Source: Paenibacillus yonginensis (GTDB taxonomy: Bacteria > Bacillota > Bacilli > Paenibacillales > Paenibacillaceae). Taken from it: 64,000 bases of DNA. Position 1 is the stretch's first letter; every line of letters starts with the position of its first letter. The position numbers and the translations under genes were made by a program. This document shows, piece by piece, positions 9,084 through 16,270 of this stretch. The stretch spans positions 3,415,501 to 3,479,500 of the forward strand of contig NZ_CP014167.1 of assembly GCF_001685395.1 (NCBI RefSeq). The letters run 5' to 3'. The notes beneath the pieces are model-generated. The model was given only the letters and a program-made list of their open reading frames with translations, was not told the DNA's origin and made no database searches.

Positions 9084-9428
9084 TTAAGGGTTCTGCTTGG
9101 CAATGACCAATACCTTGCCCATATCCAGTTCTTTCTCATAGAAGTCCGCCTCGTCTTCGGTGAATCCCAAAGAAGTGATCTTCGCACGAAGCTCATCGCC
9201 GCGGGAACGGAACAGGTTCGCTACCGAATTCATCATTCCTTCTTCTTTCACGCCGATCTCCGAAGCAGCCGCCGTATCAGCGATTCGGTCTGTCCGGTCC
9301 TCATCATGGGCCAGCACAAAAATCTGATTGTCACTATAGCCTGTCCGACGAAGTTCTTCTACTTCTTGTACAGCTTGAACACCATTCTGAACTACCTTGG
9401 CGTAGGATTTAGCATTGATTGAACTCAT
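9084..9428 (-). CDS. General stress protein, YflT family
   Basis: A 114-residue acidic cytosolic protein resembling the general-stress-protein-17M / YflT family. Typical features are the opening NAKSYAKVVQNGVQAVQEVEEL and YSDNQIFVLAHDEDRTDRIADTAAASEIGV, a short loop-forming GDEL segment, and the end DMGKVLVIAK. B. subtilis yflT is controlled by SigB; its molecular function is unknown. The start is set at the ATG at 9428, because the GGAGAGG ribosome site abuts the ATG at 9437 but is 9 nt from this one. It sits alone just upstream of the sigB operon. I looked for a SigB promoter in 9438-9600 and did not find one. Confidence 0.8.
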   Translation of the reverse strand: MSSINAKSYAKVVQNGVQAVQEVEELRRTGYSDNQIFVLAHDEDRTDRIADTAAASEIGVKEEGMMNSVANLFRSRGDELRAKITSLGFTEDEADFYEKELDMGKVLVIAKQNP

Positions 9429-9568
9429 GATACTCATCCTCTCCGTATTCTATTAAACAGGATCGACTGGATCATTGGTCAACGAGCTTCCCTTCCTATA
9501 TTTAAACAGCTCGCTTCCGGTTTGAAACACCGATTCTATCTTCCTTTTCATTTTTTTAGATCTAGGGC

Positions 9569-10138
9569 TCAAGAGGTAAACTCGTTAAATAAATCCACTG
9601 CCGCCGGGAGACCTGTCTCACCCCTGTAAATCTTAACTGCATTCGGCTGGCGGATGTAGACGTCGCCGTCTTCGGCCCGGTAATCCGGTTCTCCAAAATA
9701 AGGATTCATCCCGTTATTTTTTAATGAAATAAACTGCCCGTTCACTCGGATCCCCTGCCGAATCGCATCCACATGCACGTAATAAACGGCATCCTCATAC
9801 AGCCCCGCCGTTACATCCGGGTAGCGGTATTCCGTATACCCCGTAATTTCATCCTTCACAATTTTGTCCGGACTCCCTTTAGCCTGCAGCAGCTGTTCGC
9901 GGCTCCAGTCCAGGGAGACACCGTTCAGGGTTTGAAAGGATTCAAGCCGGAGCTTCTCCGGCTTGCGGCTATACGAATCCAATGCCTGAGTCCTGGACGG
10001 CTGGGTCCATAGAGCCGTTTGCTGACTGCCCAGTCCGGCAAATCCGGCATATAGCCCTGCAGCCGCAGGAGTGACAGAAACGTCCGGTTGACCTGTCGAA
10101 GCCGTAAGTCCCAGCAGCAAGATCCACAAACTCAGCAT
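9569..10138 (-). CDS. Hypothetical exported protein
   Basis: About 189 residues, not recognised as a known enzyme. It has a hydrophobic N-terminus (MLSLWILLLGLTAS) that could be a signal peptide or anchor; there is no lipobox cysteine. The central part (about 70-185) has GVSLDWSREQLLQAKGSP followed by Tyr-rich strands. This resembles the small domains in which a loop predicts folding of an outer strand, but I cannot assign a family. I chose the ATG at 10138: GGAAGG is 9 nt before it but directly abuts the ATG at 10147. It follows the DUF948 gene and is probably co-transcribed from the SigB-type promoter at 10704-10729, so it may be a general-stress envelope protein. Confidence 0.75.
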   Translation of the reverse strand: MLSLWILLLGLTASTGQPDVSVTPAAAGLYAGFAGLGSQQTALWTQPSRTQALDSYSRKPEKLRLESFQTLNGVSLDWSREQLLQAKGSPDKIVKDEITGYTEYRYPDVTAGLYEDAVYYVHVDAIRQGIRVNGQFISLKNNGMNPYFGEPDYRAEDGDVYIRQPNAVKIYRGETGLPAAVDLFNEFTS

Positions 10139-10161
10139 GGTCCTCATCCTTCCTTAGCTCC

Positions 10162-10662
10162 TTAAGAGCGGTATTTCTGCCATAAACCAGCTGCAACATC
10201 TACCCATTTCATCCAACTGCCCTGGTTTTTCTTCGGATGGGTGGACGCATAGGAATCAATGGTCCGGTCCGTTGAGCTTTGAACAGCAGCCTGGGCCGCT
10301 GCGGATTCCGTTCGTGATGGCTGCTCTGCTGTCTTCTTGAACCGCTCAATGAGCGTGGTCGAAACCTGTTTTGCAGCGAGCGAAACCTCACTCAGAACTT
10401 CGCCTACATTTTTAACCGTATCCAGTACGGGGTCGATTTGTTTCATCTTCTGCTGCACATCCTCCGTTATGCCGTTTGCATGCCGGAGCACATGTTTGAC
10501 TTCATAACCAAGCTCGTCAATCGTTTTCTGAACTTCCTGAAGGGTTTGCGACGTTTTGTCAAGCGACTTCTCCGCCGCCTTCAGCGTTTTGATCAAATAA
10601 ATAACAAGCCCTGTAAATGCCAGCGCGATCAGTGCTACGCTGAGCTGCCAGATCAGTGACAT
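10162..10662 (-). CDS. DUF948 general stress protein (YtxG/YoxC-like)
   Basis: A 166-residue protein with one N-terminal membrane helix (residues 5-25, WQLSVALIALAFTGLVIYLI) followed by a long amphipathic coiled coil (30-115) and a polar, Ser/Ala-rich tail. This is the layout of DUF948 proteins such as YtxG, which in B. subtilis lies in a stress- and SigB-linked operon; molecular function is unknown. The start ATG has GAGGG 6 nt upstream. A SigB-type promoter lies about 40 nt before it, and the exported-protein gene at 9569-10138 follows closely. Confidence 0.83.
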   Translation of the reverse strand: MSLIWQLSVALIALAFTGLVIYLIKTLKAAEKSLDKTSQTLQEVQKTIDELGYEVKHVLRHANGITEDVQQKMKQIDPVLDTVKNVGEVLSEVSLAAKQVSTTLIERFKKTAEQPSRTESAAAQAAVQSSTDRTIDSYASTHPKKNQGSWMKWVDVAAGLWQKYRS

Positions 10663-10703
10663 AGCGTTCCCTCGCTTTCTGTGGTGTTGGGGTCAGTGTT
10701 TAG

Positions 10704-10729
10704 TTACCCTAACCCAATTTTTCCGAAAC
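10704..10729 (-). promoter_or_regulatory. SigB-type promoter of the DUF948 gene
   Basis: GTTTCG (10724-10729), 14-nt spacer, GGGTAA (10704-10709) on the minus strand. The -10 is identical to that of the rsbV promoter in this window, and the -35 differs by one base. The gene start follows at 10662. Fits SigB control of a known stress family. Confidence 0.62.
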
Positions 10730-10909
10730 AAAGCCTGCAGACAGGGTTAAAACATGTCTTTGGCCTCTTGATTCAAGCCAATTTCATCAGGTTAATGGAG
10801 CATACAACCGACTCAGGTTGACAGAACCGGCTGACCGTTGAGGGAAGAAAGCCGGATGCTGACGATTTTAATCGCTTCACCACTTACTTATGAAAGAAGG
10901 TTGGTTTTC

Positions 10910-11077
10910 ATGTTGAAATGGTCGCTAATTTTTCTGGTAGTAGCTGTTATTGCGGGCATTTTTGGATTCTTTAATATCGTGGCCGCGGCAGCGGCAGTTG
11001 CCAAAGTATTGTTCTTTATCTTTATTGTGCTCTTTATCATCACCCTGTTCACGGGACGCGGCAGAAACACGATGTAG
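10910..11077 (+). CDS. DUF1328 small membrane protein
   Basis: A 55-residue, almost entirely hydrophobic protein with two membrane helices (about 2-21 and 27-47) and a short basic tail (TGRGRNTM). Length and the pattern MLKWSLIFLVVAVIAGIFGF match the DUF1328 (YtjA) family, small inner-membrane proteins of unknown function often linked to stress conditions. The start is the ATG at 10910, with GAAGG 9 nt upstream; the frame is open further upstream but without a ribosome site. Divergent from the DUF948 gene. It ends before a strong terminator. Confidence 0.85.
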   Translation: MLKWSLIFLVVAVIAGIFGFFNIVAAAAAVAKVLFFIFIVLFIITLFTGRGRNTM

Positions 11078-11110
11078 CAGTCTTTCCGTTCCCAATAAAT
11101 CTCTGCATAC

Positions 11111-11160
11111 AAAAAGGCAGGCTCTGAAGATTTCTTAATCCTCGGAGCCTGCCTTTTTTT
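11111..11160. terminator. Bidirectional terminator
   Basis: Arms 11111-11132 and 11137-11158 pair over 22 positions with two imperfect pairs and a TCTT loop. A-tract on the left and T-tract on the right serve the convergent genes ending at 11077 (+) and 11227 (-). Confidence 0.85.
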
Positions 11161-11226
11161 GTGATCATTCCTGGTTCTGCCTGATCCTCTATTTGCTTTC
11201 TGGCTTAGGCTGAATAGTCCGAGCTG

Positions 11227-11799
11227 TTAACGGAGCAGACCCGGCAATTGCAGCCAGTTGACCGCAAACTTGATCTTCAGTTCACGGTTCTCAAAAGACA
11301 GATCTGTAATTTGAATGACTTCAGGCAAATACTGCCCCGGGTCTATCTCAATCGTCTTTAGCTTGAGCAGGGAAGGCGATAAAGAGCTGCCCCGCACATC
11401 AACCGACTGGGGCTTTAGAAGCAGCTTCCCTTCAGCAAAGGACAGATGATAAACAACGGCTGCTTCCGCACGCAAGGCCCCCCATTTTACAATAGCATCT
11501 GCAGTCATGTCATTGCCGTTCAAACGGATATCCAAACCTTTAATTTCGTAGGACAATCCGGTGGCGGCGGTTCTTTCCGAGATCCCTTTTTTCGCTAGGT
11601 CGTTGATTTCCTCCTCATTCAGCGTCAGAACGGTCTCCCGCGTTTCAACCATCGTAAGCAGTTTGGTCTTCCAATCCACTTCCTTATAACTTAAATCCAG
11701 CTGATGAGTTGGTCGAATATACAGGATAATTCCTACAACAGCAATAACGAGTATAAGCAGAATCGTCAGGGGAATTCCCCATATCCATTTTTTCTTGAT
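11227..11799 (-). CDS. Membrane-anchored hypothetical protein with probable ATC start codon
   Basis: Not recognised as a known family. Read from the ATC at 11797-11799, the product is 190 residues: a basic KKKW start, one membrane helix (about 5-28, WGIPLTILLILVIAVVGI), then a soluble domain with repeated beta-type segments. The ATC is preceded by a perfect AAGGAGG at 11809-11815 with 9-nt spacing. An in-frame stop lies two codons upstream, and no ATG, GTG or TTG occurs in frame until a GTG at 11679, which has no usable ribosome site and would delete the anchor. The protein is probably exposed outside the membrane. A cre-like site lies just upstream. Either a true rare start or a G-to-C change at the start codon. 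Confidence 0.75.
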   Translation of the reverse strand: MKKKWIWGIPLTILLILVIAVVGIILYIRPTHQLDLSYKEVDWKTKLLTMVETRETVLTLNEEEINDLAKKGISERTAATGLSYEIKGLDIRLNGNDMTADAIVKWGALRAEAAVVYHLSFAEGKLLLKPQSVDVRGSSLSPSLLKLKTIEIDPGQYLPEVIQITDLSFENRELKIKFAVNWLQLPGLLR

Positions 11800-11829
11800 G
11801 GGTTACACCCTCCTTGCCAGCAGATTAAA

Positions 11830-11843
11830 TGAAAGCGTTAACT
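11830..11843. promoter_or_regulatory. Catabolite-responsive element (cre)-like site
   Basis: TGAAAGCGTTAACT fits the CcpA consensus TGNAANCGNWNNCW at every fixed position. It lies between the divergent genes starting at 11799 (-) and 11949 (+), about 30 nt before the minus gene, a position typical of repression. Only a motif match. Confidence 0.45.
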
Positions 11844-11948
11844 CCCTGCTTATTTTTTTGTGCAGCTTGTGATTCTAGTCCTATCTTCATGGTTATTTAA
11901 ATATTGCGAGAGACGCAAACTTAAATCAAATAGAGGAGGAACTATTTT

Positions 11949-12356
11949 ATGAAAAAAATCGCAGCACTCACGGCTTCCTTTGCTTTAAGCGCAGCATTGG
12001 CAACAGCTGCTTCTGCAGCTCCTGCAGACACGACTTCGACCGACACGTCGGATAGCTCTAGCACTAGCACTGTTGTCACCGGCCAAGTGGTTTCCACAAC
12101 TTCACCAGATGGAACTACATACGATGGAACCGTGGCCGAACCGATCATTGTACCGGAGCTGATCACCATTGCTCCAGCCCCACTCACTTTAAATGAAGTG
12201 ACCTACTTCTACGACATGCCGCAAGGCAAAGCCCAGAGTGCGCTTGCCCCACAAACCGTAACTCCTACCGGCAACATAGTCGGTGACTGGGTAGAAATTT
12301 ACACTTGGCTCGGCAAAGCCTGGGTTTATGCGCCCGGCTACATTGCTTATCCATAA
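11949..12356 (+). CDS. Secreted hypothetical protein
   Basis: A 135-residue protein with a clear Sec signal peptide (MKKIAALTASFALSAALATA, probable cleavage after ASA near residue 23). The mature N-terminus is rich in Asp, Ser and Thr (about 24-45). It is followed by a Pro/Thr-rich middle and an aromatic C-terminus (VGDWVEIYTWLGKAWVYAPG). No family recognised and no cysteines. The C-terminal block WVEIYTWLGKAWVY looks like one SH3-type or S-layer-like strand pair, but this is a guess. The start has GAGGAGG 8 nt upstream. It is monocistronic, ending before a terminator, and shares its upstream region with the divergent gene at 11227-11799. Confidence 0.8.
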   Translation: MKKIAALTASFALSAALATAASAAPADTTSTDTSDSSSTSTVVTGQVVSTTSPDGTTYDGTVAEPIIVPELITIAPAPLTLNEVTYFYDMPQGKAQSALAPQTVTPTGNIVGDWVEIYTWLGKAWVYAPGYIAYP

Positions 12357-12443
12357 TAACATAAGCTAAACGACATAGGCGAACCGCCAGTTCGAACGGA
12401 TTTGCAGCCCGCTTGCCAGCCACAAGCCGGGCAGACATAAGCC

Positions 12444-12484
12444 AAAAAAAACGGATAGTCCCCATGGGGATTATCCGTTTTTTA
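12444..12484. terminator. Bidirectional terminator
   Basis: An A-rich arm and T-rich arm around ACGGATAGTCCCC / GGGGATTATCCGT form an 18-bp stem with one wobble pair. It lies between convergent genes ending at 12356 (+) and 12557 (-). Confidence 0.85.
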
Positions 12485-12556
12485 CCTGTTTTCCTGTGAA
12501 AATTACCCATCCGGCTCCAGCATGCAACCTCTGGTCCTTTAGGCTCGTTAAGAGAA

Positions 12557-13609
12557 TTACAAAACACTTCCGCCAAAAAGGAATCTTCTTGTCCAGGAGG
12601 CGGTCAAATTATCAATTCTTACACCGCCGGATTTGACGGAATACGTCTGCATGATTTGTCCGTTGCCCATATAAATGGCGACATGGGTAATCCGCTCCGC
12701 CGATTTGTTGATGCCTTTGTAAGCCGCATCGGTGGAACCTTTGTAACTCATAAAGAACATCAGATCGCCAGGCTTCAGACTGTTAATGTCATAAACAGCC
12801 TTGCTGTTGCTCTTGATCCAGTCTCCCTGCTGACGGGAGTCTGCCGGCAGGATGATGCCGGTTGCTTCCCGGTAGACTGTTCTGGTGAAGTCCGAGCAGT
12901 CGAAGGTTGTGGTTGTATTGCGGTCCGACCCGTATTCATACGGCGTGCCCAAATAACTTCTGCCCACTTCAAATACTTTCTGAATCAGCTGGTCGCGGGT
13001 AGAGCTGCTTCCGTTATTGCTGCTGTTATTTCCGCTGTTATTCCCGCCAGAACCGCTGCCGGAGCCATTGCTGCTGTCTTCAGCTACTTCAACATATCGG
13101 GAAGAAGAACTGATATACCCGTTCTCTCCGCCGGATGTAAGCACTTTATACCAGTAACCGTTTGAGTCCAGAATCTGCACGGTTTCGCCTTTCTTGAGCA
13201 TGCGGATCACCCGGCCTGACGTGGAAGGTTCTGTCCGCATATTCACTCCATACACGATTTCTCCGGTTTTAGCCGAGCTTGAAGGGGCGCTTCCGCTGAC
13301 TGGCGTAACCTGTATGTACTCAGACGAAGAGCTGGCATATCCCGTTAAACCGGAAGATGTCGTAACCTTGTACCAGTAGCTGTTGCTCTCCGTCACGCTG
13401 CTCAGCTTCTCCCCTGCTTTCAGCAAAGTTATGACCCTTCCAGAGGTAGAAGGTGCCGTCCGCAAGTTCACGCTTTTGATTACAGTACCTGTATAAGTCT
13501 GGCTTTGTACCGATGCCGCATGGGTGGTAGCCGCCGGTAAAGCCGGCCATCCTGTCAACACCGCTGCACCAAGTAAAGCTGCTGCTGTCCATTTTGTTGT
13601 TTTCCCCAT
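12557..13609 (-). CDS. Secreted NlpC/P60 peptidoglycan endopeptidase with two SH3b domains
   Basis: A 350-residue cell-wall hydrolase cleaving peptide stems (gamma-D-Glu to diamino acid bonds) in this family. Signal peptide at 1-32; two bacterial SH3 domains at about 38-100 and 113-176, each opening with (V/M)NxRTxPSTSGRVI; a Gly/Ser/Asn linker (178-203); and an NlpC/P60 domain at 205-350. The catalytic Cys238 is in FDCSDF and the His309 in ITHVAIYMG, with a polar third residue further on. The ATG at 13609 has GGGAGG 9 nt upstream. The leader upstream is long and unassigned. Expected to act outside the cell in wall turnover. Confidence 0.92.
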   Translation of the reverse strand: MGKTTKWTAAALLGAAVLTGWPALPAATTHAASVQSQTYTGTVIKSVNLRTAPSTSGRVITLLKAGEKLSSVTESNSYWYKVTTSSGLTGYASSSSEYIQVTPVSGSAPSSSAKTGEIVYGVNMRTEPSTSGRVIRMLKKGETVQILDSNGYWYKVLTSGGENGYISSSSRYVEVAEDSSNGSGSGSGGNNSGNNSSNNGSSSTRDQLIQKVFEVGRSYLGTPYEYGSDRNTTTTFDCSDFTRTVYREATGIILPADSRQQGDWIKSNSKAVYDINSLKPGDLMFFMSYKGSTDAAYKGINKSAERITHVAIYMGNGQIMQTYSVKSGGVRIDNLTASWTRRFLFGGSVL

Positions 13610-14108
13610 CTATAGTTGCCTCCCGTTTCTGGTGTTGTTCTATATGGTGGTTTGTCATGTTCGGTGGTTTGTTCCAGTCCAGTATCCTGTTTGACCTTCA
13701 TGGCCGTCAGCTTGGTTTTGCCTGTCCCCCCTTCCGCTTGTCCACCATTATAACGACTCCCCTTTCCCCGGGCATATGAGGCCAAATGAGCAATTCTATT
13801 TGATCTACTACTTTAGTACCATATAAAAATGACATTTTTGTAATCCTTAAGTCGCTAAAAATGACGTTTTTCCCTGCATAGTCTATAATTACCAAAGTTG
13901 CCTCACTCCAACTTTCCCATAAACTTGAAGAAAAAGAGACCCCGCGCTGCCGAGAGCGAAGCCTTTTGCCGAATCTTGATCTGAATGTTGGAAGGATTCC
14001 CCAACCCGGCCTAAGACAAGGGGCTTCTGAATTGGGAAGTGGCTGTTGTTCCCCGATTTAAAAACGTATAAAATAAGGACAGCCCTCGAACTGAAGGAGA
14101 TGAAAGAC
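13610..14108. other. Gene-free intergenic region with twin 15-bp repeats
   Basis: A 499-base region between divergent genes. It holds two copies of AAAAATGACRTTTTT at 13825-13839 and 13857-13871, differing at one base, with a 32-bp offset (about three helical turns). The copies are themselves partly palindromic, which suits a dimeric regulator. A possible promoter reading minus, TTGGAG-N17-TTATAG, lies near 13890-13912. I compared the leader of the NlpC gene with c-di-AMP (ydaO) and other riboswitch consensus sequences known to me and saw no match. The rest shows nothing recognisable. Confidence 0.4.
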
Positions 14109-14312
14109 ATGAGCGAAAATGAGCAGCAGAACCAGCAGCCTAAAAAAATCGACCTCGCCGAAGCAATCCGCCAAAAGCTGCAGCAGAAGAAACAGCAGCA
14201 GGCTTCCGGCGGCAAATCCGGTTCGGCACCTGGAAACCAAACGACCAAAACCTTGCGCAGTCAAAATAACAAAAAGCCGAACAACCAGCGGCGGCGTACG
14301 GGCGGATCATAA
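14109..14312 (+). CDS. Small Gln/Lys-rich hypothetical protein
   Basis: A 67-residue polar protein without cysteine or membrane segment. It has an acidic, Gln-rich start, a short helical stretch (DLAEAIRQKLQQKKQQQ, about 15-31), then a Gly/Ser/Asn linker and a basic end (NNQRRRTGGS). It is probably disordered; no family recognised. I chose the ATG at 14109: AAGGAG ends 9 nt before it but abuts the ATG at 14100. It ends just before a strong terminator, which supports a real transcript. Confidence 0.65.
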   Translation: MSENEQQNQQPKKIDLAEAIRQKLQQKKQQQASGGKSGSAPGNQTTKTLRSQNNKKPNNQRRRTGGS

Positions 14313-14320
14313 GAGAGAAC

Positions 14321-14353
14321 AAACAAGCAGGCCCCGGGGGGCCTGCTTGTTGT
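14321..14353 (+). terminator. Rho-independent terminator
   Basis: AACAAGCAGGCCCC pairs with GGGGCCTGCTTGTT around a short loop directly after the small Gln/Lys-rich gene. The T-tract on the plus side is short (TTGTT). Confidence 0.75.
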
Positions 14354-14378
14354 TAAAAGGGAGACAGAACGGCGTGTC

Positions 14379-14397
14379 ATATGACTTCAAGTCATAT
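14379..14397. repeat. Perfect 9-1-9 palindrome
   Basis: ATATGACTT-C-AAGTCATAT lies between two terminators in the 210-nt gap of convergent genes. There is no nearby start codon, so its role as an operator is doubtful. Confidence 0.5.
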
Positions 14398-14466
14398 CGC
14401 TGTTGTCGCCGGAATTATATTGAAGTGATAACCGGGGGAAGCCTCGCGGCATTAGCAGACGATTTA

Positions 14467-14521
14467 AAACAAACGGGAAGCAGGCCGAGTTCTGGCTGCT
14501 TCCCGTTTGTTTGCTATTTTT
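14467..14521 (-). terminator. Terminator of the ABC-F gene
   Basis: Seventeen-base arms AAACAAACGGGAAGCAG (14467-14483) and their complement (14496-14512) enclose a 12-nt loop. It lies immediately after the stop of the ABC-F gene on the minus strand; an additional T8 run follows on the plus side. Confidence 0.82.
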
Positions 14522-14522
14522 T

Positions 14523-16157
14523 TTAAGCCTCGAACATCTCGGCCGGATACAGCTGCTTGCGCAGGTTCTGGATCTCTTCGCTTTCGAGGTATTCATCATA
14601 GCTCATGACGCGGTCAATCACGCCGTTCGGCGTAATTTCGATGATACGGTTAGCGACGGTCTGCACGAACTGATGGTCATGGGACGTGAACAGAATCGTG
14701 CCGTCAAAATCGATCAAACCGTTGTTCAACGCCGTGATGGATTCGAGATCCAGGTGGTTGGTAGGTTCGTCGAAGATCAGCACGTTGGCGCCGTTCAGCA
14801 TCATTTTGGCCAGCATGCAGCGGACCTTCTCGCCCCCGGACAAGACGCTGGCTTTCTTCAGGGCTTCTTCGCCTGCGAACAGCATGCGGCCCAGGAAACC
14901 ACGCAGGAACGTTTCATCCTGGTCGTTGGAATATTGGCGAAGCCACTCGACAAGGTTCAGATCGACGCCGTCGAAGTAAGCGGAGTTGTCTTTCGGGAAA
15001 TAAGCCTGGGAAGTTGTAACGCCCCAGCTGTAAGTTCCCGCGTCCGGCTCAAGCTCGCCCATAATCACTTGATAAAGGGTTGTCTTGGCAAAGCCGTTGG
15101 GACCAACAAAAGCAATCTTGTCGCCTTTGTTCACTACAATGTTCACGTTGTTCAGCACTTGTTCCCCTTCAAGGCTCTTCGTTAAACCTTCAATCGTCAG
15201 AAGCTGTTTGCCCGCTTCACGTTCGGCCTTAAAGTGCAGGAACGGATATTTACGGTTAGAAGGACGGATGTCCTCCAGCGTAATTTTGTCGAGCTGCTTC
15301 TTCCGGGATGTCGCCTGCTTCGATTTCGAAGCGTTGGCGGAGAAGCGTTGGATAAAGGTCTGCAGCTCTTTGATTTTCTCTTCTTTTTTCTTGTTTGATT
15401 CACGGGCAAGCTTCAAAGCCAGCTGGCTGGACTCGTACCAGAAGTCGTAGTTGCCGACATACAGCTGGATTTTGCCGAAGTCGATGTCCGCAATATGCGT
15501 ACAAACTTTGTTCAGGAAGTGACGGTCGTGAGATACGACGATAACAGTGCCTTCGTAGTCCATCAGGAAGTTCTCCAGCCAAGCGATGGATTCCATGTCC
15601 AGATGGTTCGTAGGTTCGTCAAGCAGCAGGTTGTTCGGATTGCCGAACAGAGCCTGGGCGAGCAGGACGCGGACCTTCTCATTGCCGCTCAGTTCACGCA
15701 TTTGCTTGTCGTGCAGATCACGCGGAATTCCAAGACCGATCAAGAGGGAAGCGGCGTCTGATTCGGCATTCCAGCCGTCCATTTCCGCAAATTCGCCTTC
15801 CAGCTCGCCGGCGCGCATGCCGTCTTCTTCGGAGAAGTCCGGTTTGGCGTATAAGGCATCCTTCTCTTTCATGACGCTGTACAAACGCTCGTGGCCCATA
15901 ATCACCGTTTCCAGCACTGGAAAATCATCATATTCGTAATGGTTCTGCTTCAGCACAGCCATACGTTCGCCAGGCGTCATAAACACCTCGCCGCTGTTGG
16001 CCTCAATTTCGCCGGATAAAATTTTCAGGAACGTCGATTTGCCCGCTCCATTGGCACCGATCAAACCGTAACAGTTGCCGGCTGTGAACTTTATATTTAC
16101 ATCTTCAAAAAGTGCCCGTTTTCCATAGCGGAGCGTTACACCACTAGTACTTATCAT
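14523..16157 (-). CDS. ABC-F family ATPase (YkpA/YbiT type)
   Basis: A 544-residue cytosolic protein with two ABC ATPase domains and no membrane segment, the ABC-F layout of ribosome-associated translation factors. Domain 1: Walker A GANGAGKST (34-42), signature LSGNEKVRVLLAQAL, Walker B LLLDEPTNHLD. A charged interdomain linker rich in Lys and Gln follows (about 245-300). Domain 2: Walker A GPNGFAKTT, signature LSGGEKVRCMLAKMM, Walker B LIFDEPTNHLD. The second P-loop has Phe-Ala where Ala-Gly is usual, and the first signature has Asn for the second Gly. The start matches the family opening MISTSGVTLRYGKRALF. Overall it fits the YkpA/YbiT subgroup rather than an antibiotic-resistance ABC-F. 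Confidence 0.88.
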   Translation of the reverse strand: MISTSGVTLRYGKRALFEDVNIKFTAGNCYGLIGANGAGKSTFLKILSGEIEANSGEVFMTPGERMAVLKQNHYEYDDFPVLETVIMGHERLYSVMKEKDALYAKPDFSEEDGMRAGELEGEFAEMDGWNAESDAASLLIGLGIPRDLHDKQMRELSGNEKVRVLLAQALFGNPNNLLLDEPTNHLDMESIAWLENFLMDYEGTVIVVSHDRHFLNKVCTHIADIDFGKIQLYVGNYDFWYESSQLALKLARESNKKKEEKIKELQTFIQRFSANASKSKQATSRKKQLDKITLEDIRPSNRKYPFLHFKAEREAGKQLLTIEGLTKSLEGEQVLNNVNIVVNKGDKIAFVGPNGFAKTTLYQVIMGELEPDAGTYSWGVTTSQAYFPKDNSAYFDGVDLNLVEWLRQYSNDQDETFLRGFLGRMLFAGEEALKKASVLSGGEKVRCMLAKMMLNGANVLIFDEPTNHLDLESITALNNGLIDFDGTILFTSHDHQFVQTVANRIIEITPNGVIDRVMSYDEYLESEEIQNLRKQLYPAEMFEA

Positions 16158-16270
16158 TTGGTTGATTACCGTCCTTTATAATTAATCACACTGCTGACTC
16201 AATATTATAGCATATCAGGCGTCCCAATCGAACCCTTTTCCGAATATATGCAAAAATGTTCCGGCATCCG

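Noticed and set aside
9438..9600. SigB promoter for the YflT-like gene
   Set aside because: GTTTAA and GTTTCA hexamers occur but no GGGTAT-like -10 at 12-15 nt; not called.
13620..13900. c-di-AMP (ydaO) riboswitch in front of the NlpC/P60 gene
   Set aside because: Such genes often have one, but the leader does not show the conserved GGGGAACC-like and AACCCGUC-like blocks I would expect.
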